A DNA stretch of 64,000 nt, taken from positions 17,779,001 to 17,843,000 of the forward strand of contig NC_057841.1 in NCBI RefSeq assembly GCF_910594005.1, written 5' to 3'. Source of the DNA: Cervus elaphus (lineage: Eukaryota > Chordata > Mammalia > Artiodactyla > Cervidae). This document shows, piece by piece, positions 21,980 through 32,060 of the stretch. Below the pieces are notes generated by a model. The model had not been told where the DNA came from. It was given only the letters and a program-made list of their open reading frames with translations, and made no database searches. The translations under genes were made by a program, and so were the position numbers. Each line of letters begins with the position of its first letter. Position 1 is the first letter of the stretch.

Positions 21980-22370
21980 TACATTTTCATTTCAAATTCC
22001 AAATAAATGCTTTCAGAAGAGCTTAAATCTGGAGCTATCTAGAAACAAGAAAACTATTAGGTGATTTCCCAGAATCCCTTCCTGCTCTTCAGCTTAATGT
22101 GCAAGGGGCTCCACCTCTCTGTACACACTAGGGTTTCTATGATGGTATTGATGATTGCAGGCTCTCTGGCATGAACCTGGATCTAACATTTGCTAGTCAT
22201 TCCCCAGGTGTTCTTGTCTCCTCTGCTCCGGTTTCCTGATCTCAGTTTGCCTCAGTGAAGTCACCGATAAATAATGCACAAAGCATGTTATATGAGAGCG
22301 AATGTTAATATGTGAATATTAGCAATCAGTGTTCAATTAAGGTGGTATTAAATCTATTGAGATTCAGGAT
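21980..22370. other. Unique DNA, no gene seen
   Basis: No recognisable feature between the tRNA-derived insertion and the BovB cluster. Confidence 0.55.
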
Positions 22371-23799
22371 CAGTTCAGTTCAATCGCTCAGTCATGTCCA
22401 ACTCCTTGCCACCCCATGGGCTGCAACACGTTAGGCTTCCCTGTCCATCACCAACTCCCAGAGATTGCTCAAATTCTTGTCCATCGAGTCGGTGATGCCA
22501 TCAAACCATCCCATACTCTGTCATCTCCTTCTCCTCCTGCCTTCAATTTTTCCCAGCATCAAGTTTTTTTTCCAAAGAGTAAGTTCTTTGCATCAGGTGG
22601 TCAAAGTGTTGAAGTTTCAGCTTCAGCATCAGTCCTTCCAATGAATATTCAGGACTGATTTCCTTTATTGTTGATGCTTTGGTCTCCTTGCAGCCCAAGG
22701 GACTCTCAAGAGTCTTCTCCAACAACACAGTTCAAAAACACCAATTCTTTGGTGCTCAGCTTTCCTTATGGTCCAACTCTCATATCCATGCATGATTACT
22801 GGAAAAATCATAGCTCTGATTAGATAGACCTTGTCAGCAAAGTAATGTCTCTGCTTTTTAATTCACTGTCTAAGTTTGTCACAGCTTTTATTCCGAAGAG
22901 TAAGGGCCTTTTACTTTCATGGCTGAGATACCAACTGCAGTGATTTTGAAGCCCAAGAAAATAGTCTTTCACTGTTTCCACAGTTTCCCCACCCACTTGC
23001 CATGAAGTGATGAGACCGGATTACATGACCTTAACTTTTTGAATGTTGAGTTTTAAGCCCCCTTTTTCACTCTGCTCTTTGACCTTCATCAAGAGGCTCT
23101 TTAGTTCCTCTTCGCTTTAGGCCACAAGGGTGGTGTCATCCGCATATCTGAAGCTACTGGTATTTCTCCTAGCAATCTTGATTCCAGCTTGTGCCTCATC
23201 CAGCCCGGTATTTTGCATGATGTACTCTGCGTATAAGTTAAATGAGCAGGGTGACAAAATACAGCCTTGATGTACTCCTTACCCAATTTGGAACTAGTCT
23301 GTTGTTCCAAGTCTGGTTCTAACAGTTGCTTCTTGAAATGAATACAGATTTCTCAAGAAGCAGATAAGGTGGTCTGGTATTCCCATCACTTGAAGAATTT
23401 TCCACAGATTCTTGTCATCCACACAGTCAAAGGGTTTAGGTTAGTCAATGAGGCAGAAGCAGAAGTTTTTATGGAATTTTCTTGCTTTTTCTATGATCCA
23501 ATGGATGTTGGCAATTTGCTCTCTGGTTCCTCTGCCTTTTCTATATCCAGCTTGAACATCTGGAAGTTCTTGGTTCATGTACTTTTGAATCCTCACTTGG
23601 AGAATTTTGAGCATTACTTTGCTAGCGTGTGAGATGAGTGCAATTCTGCAGTAGACTGAACATTCTTTGGCATTGCCTTTCTTTGGGATTGGAGTGAAAA
23701 CTGACCTTTTCCACTTTTGTGGCCACTGCTAAGTTTACACAATTGCTGACATATTGAGTGCAGCACTTTCACAGCATCATCTCTTAGGACTTGAAATAG

Positions 23800-25204
23800 C
23801 TAAGCTGGAATTCTGTTACATCCACTAGTTTTGTTCCTAGTGATACTTCGTAAGGCCCACTTGACTTCACATTCCAGGATGTCTGGCTCTGGGTGAGTGA
23901 TCACATTATCGTGGTTATCTGGGTCATTAAGATCTTTTTTGTGTAGTTCTTTTGTGTATTCTTGCCAACTCATCTTAATATCTTCAGCTTCTGTTAGGTA
24001 CTTACCATTTCCATCCTTTATTGTGCCTATTTTTGTACAAAGTTTTCCCTTGGTATCTCTAGTTTTCTTCAAGAGATCTCTAGTCTCCCCCATTCTAATA
24101 TTTTCCTCTATTTCTTCACATTGATCACTTAGGAAGGCTTTCTTTTCTCTCCTTGCTATTCTTTGGAACTCTTCATTCAGATGGATACATCGTTCCTTTT
24201 CTCTTTTGCCTTTAGCTCCACTTCTTTTCTCAGCTATTTGTAAGGCCTCCTCAGACAATCATTTTGCCTTTTTACATTTTGGTTTCTTCGGATGGTTTTG
24301 ACCACTGCCTCCTGTACAATCTCATGAACCTCCATTCATAGTTCTTCAGGCAGTCTGTCTATCAGATCTAATCCCTTGAATCTATTTGTCACTTTCACTG
24401 TATAATCATAAGAGATTTGATTTAGGTTATACAAAGTGGTCTAGTGGTTTTCCCTACTTTCTTCAATTTAAGTCTGAATTTTCCAATAAGGGGTTTCTGA
24501 TCTGCGCCACAGTCAGCTCCCCATCTTGTTTTGCTGGCTGTTTAGAGCGTCTCCATCTTTGACTGCAAAGCATATAATCAATCTAATTTCTGGTCTAATT
24601 GATGCTCAATCAATCAATTGACCATCTGATGATGTCCATGTGTAGAGTCGTCTCTTGTGTTGTTGGAAGAGGTTGTTTACTATGACCAGTGCATTCTCTT
24701 GGCACAACTCTGTTATCCTTTGACCTACTTCATTTGTATTCCAAGGACAAATTTACCTGTTACTCCAGGTATCTCTTGACTTCCTACTTTTGCATTGCAG
24801 TTTTCTATGATGAAAGGACATATATTTTGGTGTTCATTCTAGAAAGTCTTGTAGGTCTTCATAGTATCATTCAACCTCAGCTTCCTTAGCATTAGTGGTT
24901 GGGGGACAGACTTTCATTACTGTGATATTGAACGGTTTGCTTTGGAAATGAACAGAGATAATTCTTGCATTTTTGAGATTACATCCAGTACCGCATTTCA
25001 GACTCGTATGTTGACTATGATGGCTACTCCATTTCTTCTAAGGGATTCTTGCCCACAGTAGTAGATATAATTGTCATATGAATTAAATTCTCCCATTCCA
25101 GTCCATTTTAGCTTGCTGATTCCTAAAATGTCAGTGTTCATTTTTGCCATATCCAGTTTGATCACTTTCAATTTACCTTGGTTCATGGACCTAGTATTCC
25201 ACAT
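23800..25204 (-). pseudogene. BovB endonuclease-linker remnant
   Basis: On the minus strand the piece at 25204-24998 carries the N-terminal endonuclease block ('MNQGKLKVIKLDMAKMNTDI'), and the 152-codon piece 24258-23800 carries the linker between endonuclease and RT ('RIARREKKAFLSDQCEEIEE' through 'DNHDNVITHPEPDILECEVK'). The intervening sequence has multiple frameshifts and stops. RT sequence continues further left in broken form. It cannot encode a functional enzyme. Confidence 0.83.
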
Positions 25205-25337
25205 TCCTATGCAATATTCTTTACAACTTCAGACTTTACTTCCATTACCAGTCACATTCACAACTGGGTGTTGTTTTTGCATTGGCTCAGTCTCTTCATT
25301 CTTTCTGGAGCTATTCCTCCACTTTTCTCCAGTAGCA

Positions 25338-26207
25338 TGAAGGAAGCACAAGCTGGAATCAAGAATGAAGCACTGGATGAAGCACAGGCTGGAATCAAGT
25401 TTTCTGGGAGAAATATCAATAACCTCAGATATGTAGATGATACCACTTATGGGAGAAAGCAAAGAAGTAAAGAGCCTCTTGATAAAAGTGAAAAAGGAGA
25501 GTGAAAAAGCTGGCTTAAAACTCAACAATCAGAAAATTAAGATCACAGCACATGGTTCCATCACTTCATGGCAAGTTGATGGGGAAACAATAGCAGCAGT
25601 ACGGACTTTATTTTGGGGGGCTCCAAAATCACTGCAGATGTTAACTGCAGCCATGAAATTAAGAGACACTTGTTTCTTGGAAGAAAAGTTATGACCAACC
25701 TAGACAGCATATTGAAAAGCAGAGATGTTACTTTGCTAACAAATGTCCATCCAGTCAAAGCTATGGTTTTTCCAGCCGTCATGTATGGATGTGAGAGTTA
25801 GACTATTAAGAAAGCTGAGCACCAAAGAATTGATGCTTTTGAACTGTGTTGTCAGAGAAAACTCTTGAGAGTCCCTTGGCCTGCAAGGAGATCCAACCAG
25901 TCCATCCTAAAGTAGATCAGTCCTGAATATTCATTGGAAGGACTGATGCTGAAGCTGAAACTCCAACACTTTGGCTACCTGATGTGAATAACTAACTCAT
26001 TGGAAAAGACCCTGATTCTGGGAAAGATTGAAGGCAGAAGGAGAAGGGGACAACAAAGGATGAGATGGTTGGATGGCATCACTGATTCAGTGCACATGAC
26101 TTTGAGTAAGCTCTGGGAATTGATGTTGGATAGGGAAGCCTGGCGTGCTGCAGTCCATGGGGTTGCAAAGAGCTGGACACCACTGAGTGACTGAATTGAA
26201 CTGAACT
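25338..26207 (+). mobile_element. 5'-truncated BovB, sense, nested in antisense BovB
   Basis: It begins in the RT region just before the catalytic box and ends with the BovB terminus ('gactgaattgaactgaactg'). The Y-A-D-D box has become Y-V-D-D near 25430. Near its start a phrase 'gaagcacaagctggaatca' is repeated (25346 and 25380) with a short spacer, a small local duplication. The antisense host sequence stops just before it and resumes just after it, so it was probably inserted later, with about 20 host bases lost. Confidence 0.82.
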
Positions 26208-26412
26208 GAACCCACGTGGTGAGTTCATATTTCAGTGTCATATCTGTTTGCCTTTTTGTATTGCTCATGGGTTTCTCAAGGCAATAGTATAGAACTGGCT
26301 TGCCATTCCCTTCTCCAGTTTTGTCAGAATACTCCACCATGACCTGTCTGTCTTGCATGGCCCTACACATCATGACTCATAGATTCACTGAATTAGACAA
26401 GGCTGTGATCCA

Positions 26413-28407
26413 TTTCTTTATAGGGGACTGGAATGCAAAAATAGGAAGTCAAGTAACACCTGGAGTAACAAATTTAGCCTTGGAGTACAAAATGAAGCAG
26501 GACAAAGGCTAATAGAGTTTTGCTAAGAGAATGCACTGGTCATAGCAAACACCCTCTTCCAACAACACAAGAAAAGACTCTACACATGGACATCACCAGA
26601 TGGTCAACACCGAAATCAGATTGATTACATTCTTTGCAGCCAAAGATGGAGAAGCTCTATACAGTCAGCAAAAACAAGACCTGGAGCTGACTGTTGCTCA
26701 GATCATGAACTCCTTATTGCCAAATTCAGACTTAAACTGAAGACAGCAGGGATAACCACTAGAACATTCAGGTATGACCTAAATCAAATCCCTTATGAAT
26801 ATAGAGTGGAAGTGAGAAATAGATTTAAGGGACTAGATCTGATAGACAGAGAGCCTGATGACTATGGACAGAGGTTCTTGACATTGTACAGGAGACAGGG
26901 ATCAAGACCATCCCCATGGAAAAGAAATGCAAAAAGGCAAAATGGTTGTCTGAAGAGGCCTTACAAATAGCTGTGAAAAGAGAGAAGCAAAAAGCAAAGG
27001 AGAAAAGGAAAGATATTCCCATTTGAATGCAGAGTTCCAAAGAATAGCAATGAGAGATAAGAAAGCCTTTCTCAGCAATCAGTGCAAAGAAATAGAGGAA
27101 AACAACAGAATGGGAAAGACTAGAGATCACTTCAAGAAAATTAGAGATACCAAGGGAATATTTCATGCAAAGATGGGTTCAATAAAGGACAGAAATGGTA
27201 TGGACCTAACAGAAGCAGAAGATGTTAAGAAGAGGTGGCAAGAATACACAGAACAGCAGTACAAAAAAGATCTCCATGACCCAGATAATCACAATGGTGT
27301 GATCACTCACCTAGAGCCAGGCAACCTGGAATGTGAAGTCAAGTGGGCCTTAGAAAGCATCACTATGAACAAAGCTAGTGGATGTGATGGAATTCCAGTT
27401 GAGCTATTTCAAATCCTGAAAGATGATGCTGTGAAAGTGCTGCCCCCAGTATGCCAGCAAATTTAGAAAACTCAGCAGCAGTGGCCACAGGACTGGAAAA
27501 GGTCCGTTTTCATTCCAGTCCCTAAGAAAAGCAATCTCAAAGAACGCTCAAACTACCGCAGAATTGCACTCATCTCACAAGCTAGTAAAGTAATGCTCAA
27601 AATTCTCCAAGCCAGGCTTCAGCAATACGTGAACCGAGAACTTCCAGATGTTCAAGCTGGTTTTAGAAAAGGCAGAGGAATCAGAGATCAAATTGCCAAT
27701 ATCCTCTGGATCATCAAAACAACAAGAGAGTTCCAGAAAAACATCAATTTCTGCTTTATTGACTATGCCAAAGCCTTCAACTGTGTGGATCACAAGAAAC
27801 TGGAAAATTCTGAAGGAGATGGGCATGCCAGACCACCTTACCTGCTTCTTGAGAAACCTGTATGCAGGTCAGGAAGCAACAGTTAGAACTGGACATGGAA
27901 CAACAGACTGGTTCCAAATAGGAAAAGGAGTACGTCAAGGCTGTATATTGTCACCCTGCTTATTTAACTTATATGCAGAGTACATCATGAGAAACGCTGG
28001 GCTGGAAGAAGCACAAGCTGGAATCAAGATTGCCGGGAGAAATATCAATAATCTCAGATATACAGATGACACCACCTTTATGGCGGAAAGTGAAGAGGAA
28101 CTTAAAAGCCTGTTGATGAAAGTGAAAGAGGAGAGTGAAAAAGTTGGCTTAAAGTTTAACATTCAGAAAACTAAGATCATGGCATCTGGTCCCATCACCT
28201 CATGGGAAATAGATGGGGAGACAGTGGAAACAGTGTCAGGCTTTATTTTTGGGGGCTCCAAAATCACTGCAGATGGTGATTGCAGCCATGAAATTAAAAG
28301 ACGCTTACTCCTTGGAAGGAAAGTTATGGCCAACCTAGATAGCATATTAAAACGCAGAGACATTACTTTGCCAACAAAGGTCCGTCTGGTCAAGGCTATG
28401 GTTTTTC
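26413..28407 (+). mobile_element. BovB LINE, sense, lacking both ends
   Basis: Sense BovB starts abruptly inside the endonuclease ('ctttataggggactggaatg') directly against the antisense copy, and runs through the linker and RT to 'caaggctatggttttt', where it stops flush against unrelated sequence. The 3' ~500 bases of the element are missing, which is unusual for target-primed insertion, where the 3' end is the part normally kept. A later deletion or recombination at 28407 is the simplest explanation. Confidence 0.85.
27023..28407 (+). pseudogene. BovB linker and reverse-transcriptase remnant
   Basis: Three overlapping open pieces hold successive protein blocks: 27023-27466 (linker, ending 'VCQQI' at a TAG that replaces the usual TGG), 27593-27886 (RT fingers and motif A 'NFCFIDYAKAF') and 27648-28412 (RT palm). 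The catalytic box is Y-T-D-D (Ala to Thr) near 28061, with both aspartates kept. A missing base after 'caagaaactgg' near 27799 moves motif A and the catalytic box into different frames. The last codons run into the neighbouring non-BovB sequence. This is the best-preserved RT frame in the window, but it is not functional. Confidence 0.86.
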
Positions 28408-28924
28408 TCTGATTGAGGTTTTCATTCTGTCTGCCCTCTGATGGACAAGAATAAGAGGATTGTGAAAGCTTCCTGATAGGAGGGACTGGCTGTGGACGAG
28501 TCTGAGTCTTGCTCTGATGGGCAGGACCACGCTCAGTAAATATTTAATCCAATTTTCTGTTTATGGGTGGGTCTGCCTTCCCTCCTTATAGTTTGGCCTG
28601 AGGCCAAACTATGGTAGGGGTAATGGCAGTTATGGCAATCTCCTTCAAAAGGACTTATGCCAGGTCACCAAGTCTCCCAGAACTGTTATATTCAGTGCCC
28701 CTGAGATTCAGGATAATAACCATTTAATAAGGTGGGCTGATATAGCTCATAGACATATATTTAAATTTTTTGCAAGGTTCTTCTGCAAAAAGAAGTAATT
28801 TATGGATCATCTCTAGATCTCAAGACCTGCTGTCTTTGTTGCAAGGAGGAAGCTTATTCTGAATCCATAGGAAACTATTTCTTTGATTTGCTCTTCTTGC
28901 TTTTATTTTTATAATCATACTCGA
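28408..28924 (+). mobile_element. Unclassified repeat, probably retrovirus-related
   Basis: Starting at 28408 the sequence changes to a block with phrases such as 'aagcttcctgataggaggga' and 'atttaatccaattttctg' that I recognise as repeated in ruminant DNA but cannot assign to a family. Because an LTR-like sequence follows in the same orientation, this may be the 3' internal part of an endogenous retrovirus. No open frame survives. Confidence 0.4.
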
Positions 28925-29169
28925 TGGCTTGATGGAGGACCCTGCTCCTCTGCTTGACTGTAAACTAAAGTGTTTTTGTTCAGCTCATGGAGAGATAGCT
29001 TGTCCCTGCTCAACTGTGAATGGAAGTATTAACACACCCCTTCCAAAAGCAGGCCATTACCAGGAGATGTTTTGCAAGACTGAAGACCCTTTCACTTTCC
29101 TTCCCACTACCTCTCCCTCTCTGTTTTGCCATTTGACTTTAGTACCTCATTGCTTCTTTCTCTCTGCTC

Positions 29170-29177
29170 TATAAAAA
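29170..29177 (+). promoter_or_regulatory. LTR TATA box
   Basis: TATAAAAA in 'ctctataaaaaacctgg' sits at the expected distance before the LTR polyadenylation signal. Confidence 0.55.
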
Positions 29178-29251
29178 ACCTGGCATCAAACCCCAATAAG
29201 ATGATTATTTTGAGGTGCTAGTCTGCCATCTTCTCAGTCAGCTGCTTTCCG

Positions 29252-29257
29252 AATAAA
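29252..29257 (+). terminator. LTR polyadenylation signal
   Basis: AATAAA in 'tttccgaataaagtctcttc', the usual wording of the R region in class I LTRs. Confidence 0.65.
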
Positions 29258-29344
29258 GTCTCTTCCTGGACTCAACACCTCATCACTCATATTCATTGGC
29301 TTATTGTGCAGCGCAAGCTTGGACTCAGTAACACCCTGTTTGTA

Positions 29345-29465
29345 AATTTGAGGAAAACCGTAGTTACTACTTCATAGGCTTATTGTGAGAATCAGATTAT
29401 AAATTGCATACGAAATGTTTGCTCTGGTATATAGGAAGTATGAAAAAATAAAAATAATATAATAA
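29345..29465 (-). repeat. Possible MIR fragment, antisense
   Basis: The phrases 'cttattgtgagaatcagatt' and 'aggaagtatgaaaaaata' fall in the order of a reverse-complement MIR ('gttgtgaggattaaatga', then 'agtaagtgctcaataaa'). The match is weak. Confidence 0.42.
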
Positions 29466-30473
29466 TTGGTGCTCAATTACCTGTGCCTGGAAAGGTTTAA
29501 GCACACTATAAGAAAGTAAGATATTGAATTCAGACACTGCTTCTACTAACCTCAAATTCAAACACCAAGCAGCTGCCTGGGGCAAGATACTCCACCAGGA
29601 AGGAGGCCCAAATGCTCAGAATTAATAGAAAATAATTCAAAATCAAAACCAAAACAAGGCCCCAGCCTCCCTGACTGACCTTTGATTTTCTTAGTCTCTA
29701 TTCCTCTCAACTTTCCTAGCTACACAACGTATTTCACAGGGCTAGAGAAGCAATGTAACCAAAATATTTGCAGACACATACTCCTTCATTCTTAGAACAC
29801 ATCACTAGTTTAATATACTGATTTAATAAAAGTTTTGAGGGAAAAATATATTTTATACATTTGATATAATTATTAATTATAGGATAATTGATTTCAGAAA
29901 CATAAGAAATGAAGAAATCAAGTATGTTTTTCTGAATCAAGGAAGTAGTCACAGTAAATTCTAAATTAGTTCTCATACTCTGAGATCCATCCTTCTCACC
30001 AATTCTCATTCACTCTACCACAATTTGTTATAGAACTTAGATTGGTTTCTAAGGAGAAAAAAAAAAAAAAAATGTGCATGATGTTTGGCCAAGCATGATG
30101 TCCAAAAAGATGGGATAAGGCTTGGATCAGAAGCTCACTGAAGGAGGTGAGAAGACAAAAACTCAGAACCAGGTGGGATTTGGATTTCCAAAATCCGTAC
30201 CTGTGTACACTCAAGCGACATGAGTACCAAGAATGGGATTTCGGGGTTACTACCTATAAAATAAAATTCATATTTTATGGGAAGATAAAAAAATTGATGC
30301 AAGTTTTTCTTTGCCCATCTGGGCCTCCTCCCTTCCCTTTAGTGTGCGCTGTCCATCTGCATTTATCAGACCACCTTAGGAGACAACCTTCCTTCTCAGT
30401 CTTGTAAGGAACTACAGTAACCCATGACCAACTGCTCACTTTGTGAGTGTAGATCTGGATTGTGTAAGCTGTC
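29466..30473. other. Unique DNA, no gene seen
   Basis: An A run lies at about 30057-30072. No coding, RNA or young repeat signal was recognised. Confidence 0.55.
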
Positions 30474-30488
30474 AAAAATACATCATTG

Positions 30489-32060
30489 GGAGAACAAGAT
30501 GGTGGAGGAGTAGGTGGATGTGGAGTACATCTCTCTCCACAGACACATCAGGAATACACCTTCAGACACAGAAGGGCTTGCAGAACACGAGCTGAGAGTG
30601 GAGAGGAGTACCTGACCAGTGGAAAAGAATTTATCAGTTCAGTTCAGTCAGTGTGTCCGACCCCATGGACTGAGCACGCAAGGCCTCCCTGTCCCTCACT
30701 AACTCCTGGAGTTTACTCAATCTCGTGTCCATTGAGTTGGTGATGCCATCCAACCATCTCATCCTTTGTCGTCCCCTTCTGCTCCTGCCTTCAACCTTTC
30801 CCAGCATCAGGGTCTTTTCAAATGAGTCAGTTCTTCACATCAGGTGGCCAAAGTATTAGAACCATGCAAAACTCAGTAGGACACAGGAAACAGGAGTGTT
30901 AGTAGGACTAAACCAGCCCTCGGTGGGTAGGGGAACTGAAGCAGTGGTCCTATCCCCATAGCGGGGCAATTGTCTGAGTCAGAGGAGAAACATTTAAGAC
31001 TGACAGTGAAACAGTTGATCTGTGGCAGCCTAAATGAAATGAGAATCAGACAGTCCTTGCCGCAGCCATACATATGCCAGGGGGAAACATGGGTGTCCCA
31101 GAAGAGGCAGAGGCTGGGAGCCGGAGTTTAGGGATCGTGGAGCAATCCCAGTGCAAGGGCTGCTATTGACTGTAGAGGGACGGATGTGAGGGGATGTGAG
31201 GGAGGAGATTGTGCCGGGAAATACCTGTGGAGGAAAGCCAGGCAGCATGGAAACAAAGTGATACTGCTGAGTCATGCGTAGAGGGTGGAGCCATCACCAT
31301 GGCCTTTCTCTCTCCACGTGCCAGCATCAGCAGCTGAACAATAGAGAGGCTGGTCCATCAACTGCCTGCGCACGGAACTACAGAGTAGGACCTCACCCAG
31401 GGTGCCCCTTTAAGTGCCTGATACGCTGATCTGCAGAGTAGGACACCAGTCAGTGGGGCCCCTCTACGTACCTGATGCACCGAACAATAGAGAAGAACCC
31501 CAGACAAGGGATCCTTCTAGGTGCCTGAATGGGTGGGGCTATGGAGAAAGACTGGCCAAAGAGGCCTTCTGATCACCAGCTACAAGAGGCTCGAAAAAAG
31601 ACTCTGATAGGGTCATAACTCCTGCCTCGGAAGCAGCACATGTTCCTGAATACTTGGCACCACCAGGGTCCCCACAAGCCAAGCAGCTGCACCACCTTCA
31701 TGCTCAACTCTAACTGGGGCAGAGCTGCCACAGGCGGGAAAAGACCCAAAACCTTCCCACTAGCTGTACAAGCTGCAGGTTAAATCCACATGATCAACTA
31801 AGCAGCCTCTGTGTCTATGGAATATATAGAAGGTCATTGAGAGCTCCCACAAAAGAAAATGCGCTAGCTCTGATAGCTGTGGACATCGGAGGCAAGAACA
31901 CCCAGGAGTCGAACTAGATTAGAATCTGAGCAGACCCCACAGCAGGTCCAGAGATCAGTACAGTGTTGAAGGGCATCCTGCGGAGATAAGGTGGACTGTG
32001 ATTCCCAGCGCGGGAAAGGACTCTGACAGCAGTGTATATTCCATACAAATGGGAAGCAAA
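30489..32060 (+). promoter_or_regulatory. L1 5' untranslated/promoter region
   Basis: This GC-richer stretch (excluding the nested BovB at 30635-30856) matches the long 5' untranslated region of bovine-type L1, starting at the true 5' terminus next to the TSD. Such regions carry the internal L1 promoter; activity cannot be judged here. At about 32060 it joins ORF2 endonuclease sequence directly. The open frames inside it are not genes. Confidence 0.75.
30635..30856 (-). mobile_element. BovB 3' tail nested in L1 5' region
   Basis: The plus strand runs from 'cagttcagttcagtcagtgt' to 'caggtggccaaagtattag', the reverse complement of the last ~220 bases of BovB. L1 sequence lies on both sides. 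It is younger than the L1. Confidence 0.88.

Larger units (their letters stand above)
22371..26412 (-). mobile_element. Near full-length BovB LINE, antisense, interrupted
   Basis: Read on the minus strand, the element's 3' end is at 22371 (plus-strand 'cagttcagttcaatcgctca') and its body runs through RT, linker and endonuclease to the 5' region. At 25337, in the sequence complementary to 'atgctactggag', it is broken by a sense BovB copy (25338-26207). It resumes at about 26208 ('gagttcatatttcagtgtca') and continues into the 5' untranslated part until about 26412 ('gacaaggctgtgatcc'). All coding frames are damaged by many stops and indels. Only short open pieces survive, such as 23800-24258. 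Confidence 0.87.
28925..29333 (+). mobile_element. ERV1-like LTR, sense
   Basis: The order of signals is that of a class I LTR: TATAAAAA at 29170-29177, then AATAAA at 29252-29257, 82 bases later, then a short U5 ending 'ctcagtaaca' at 29333. The 5' boundary is uncertain (a TG near 28925-28930 is a candidate). No TSD was found and no second LTR is present to the right. Confidence 0.6.

Noticed and set aside
23897..24124. Plus-strand frames inside the antisense BovB, and similar minus-strand frames inside sense BovB copies
   Set aside because: They are antisense shadows of the RT/endonuclease frame and recur in every BovB copy.
22371..28407. Twin priming as the origin of the head-to-head BovB pair
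   Set aside because: In twin priming the two arms are non-overlapping parts of one element. Here both arms contain the RT and endonuclease regions.
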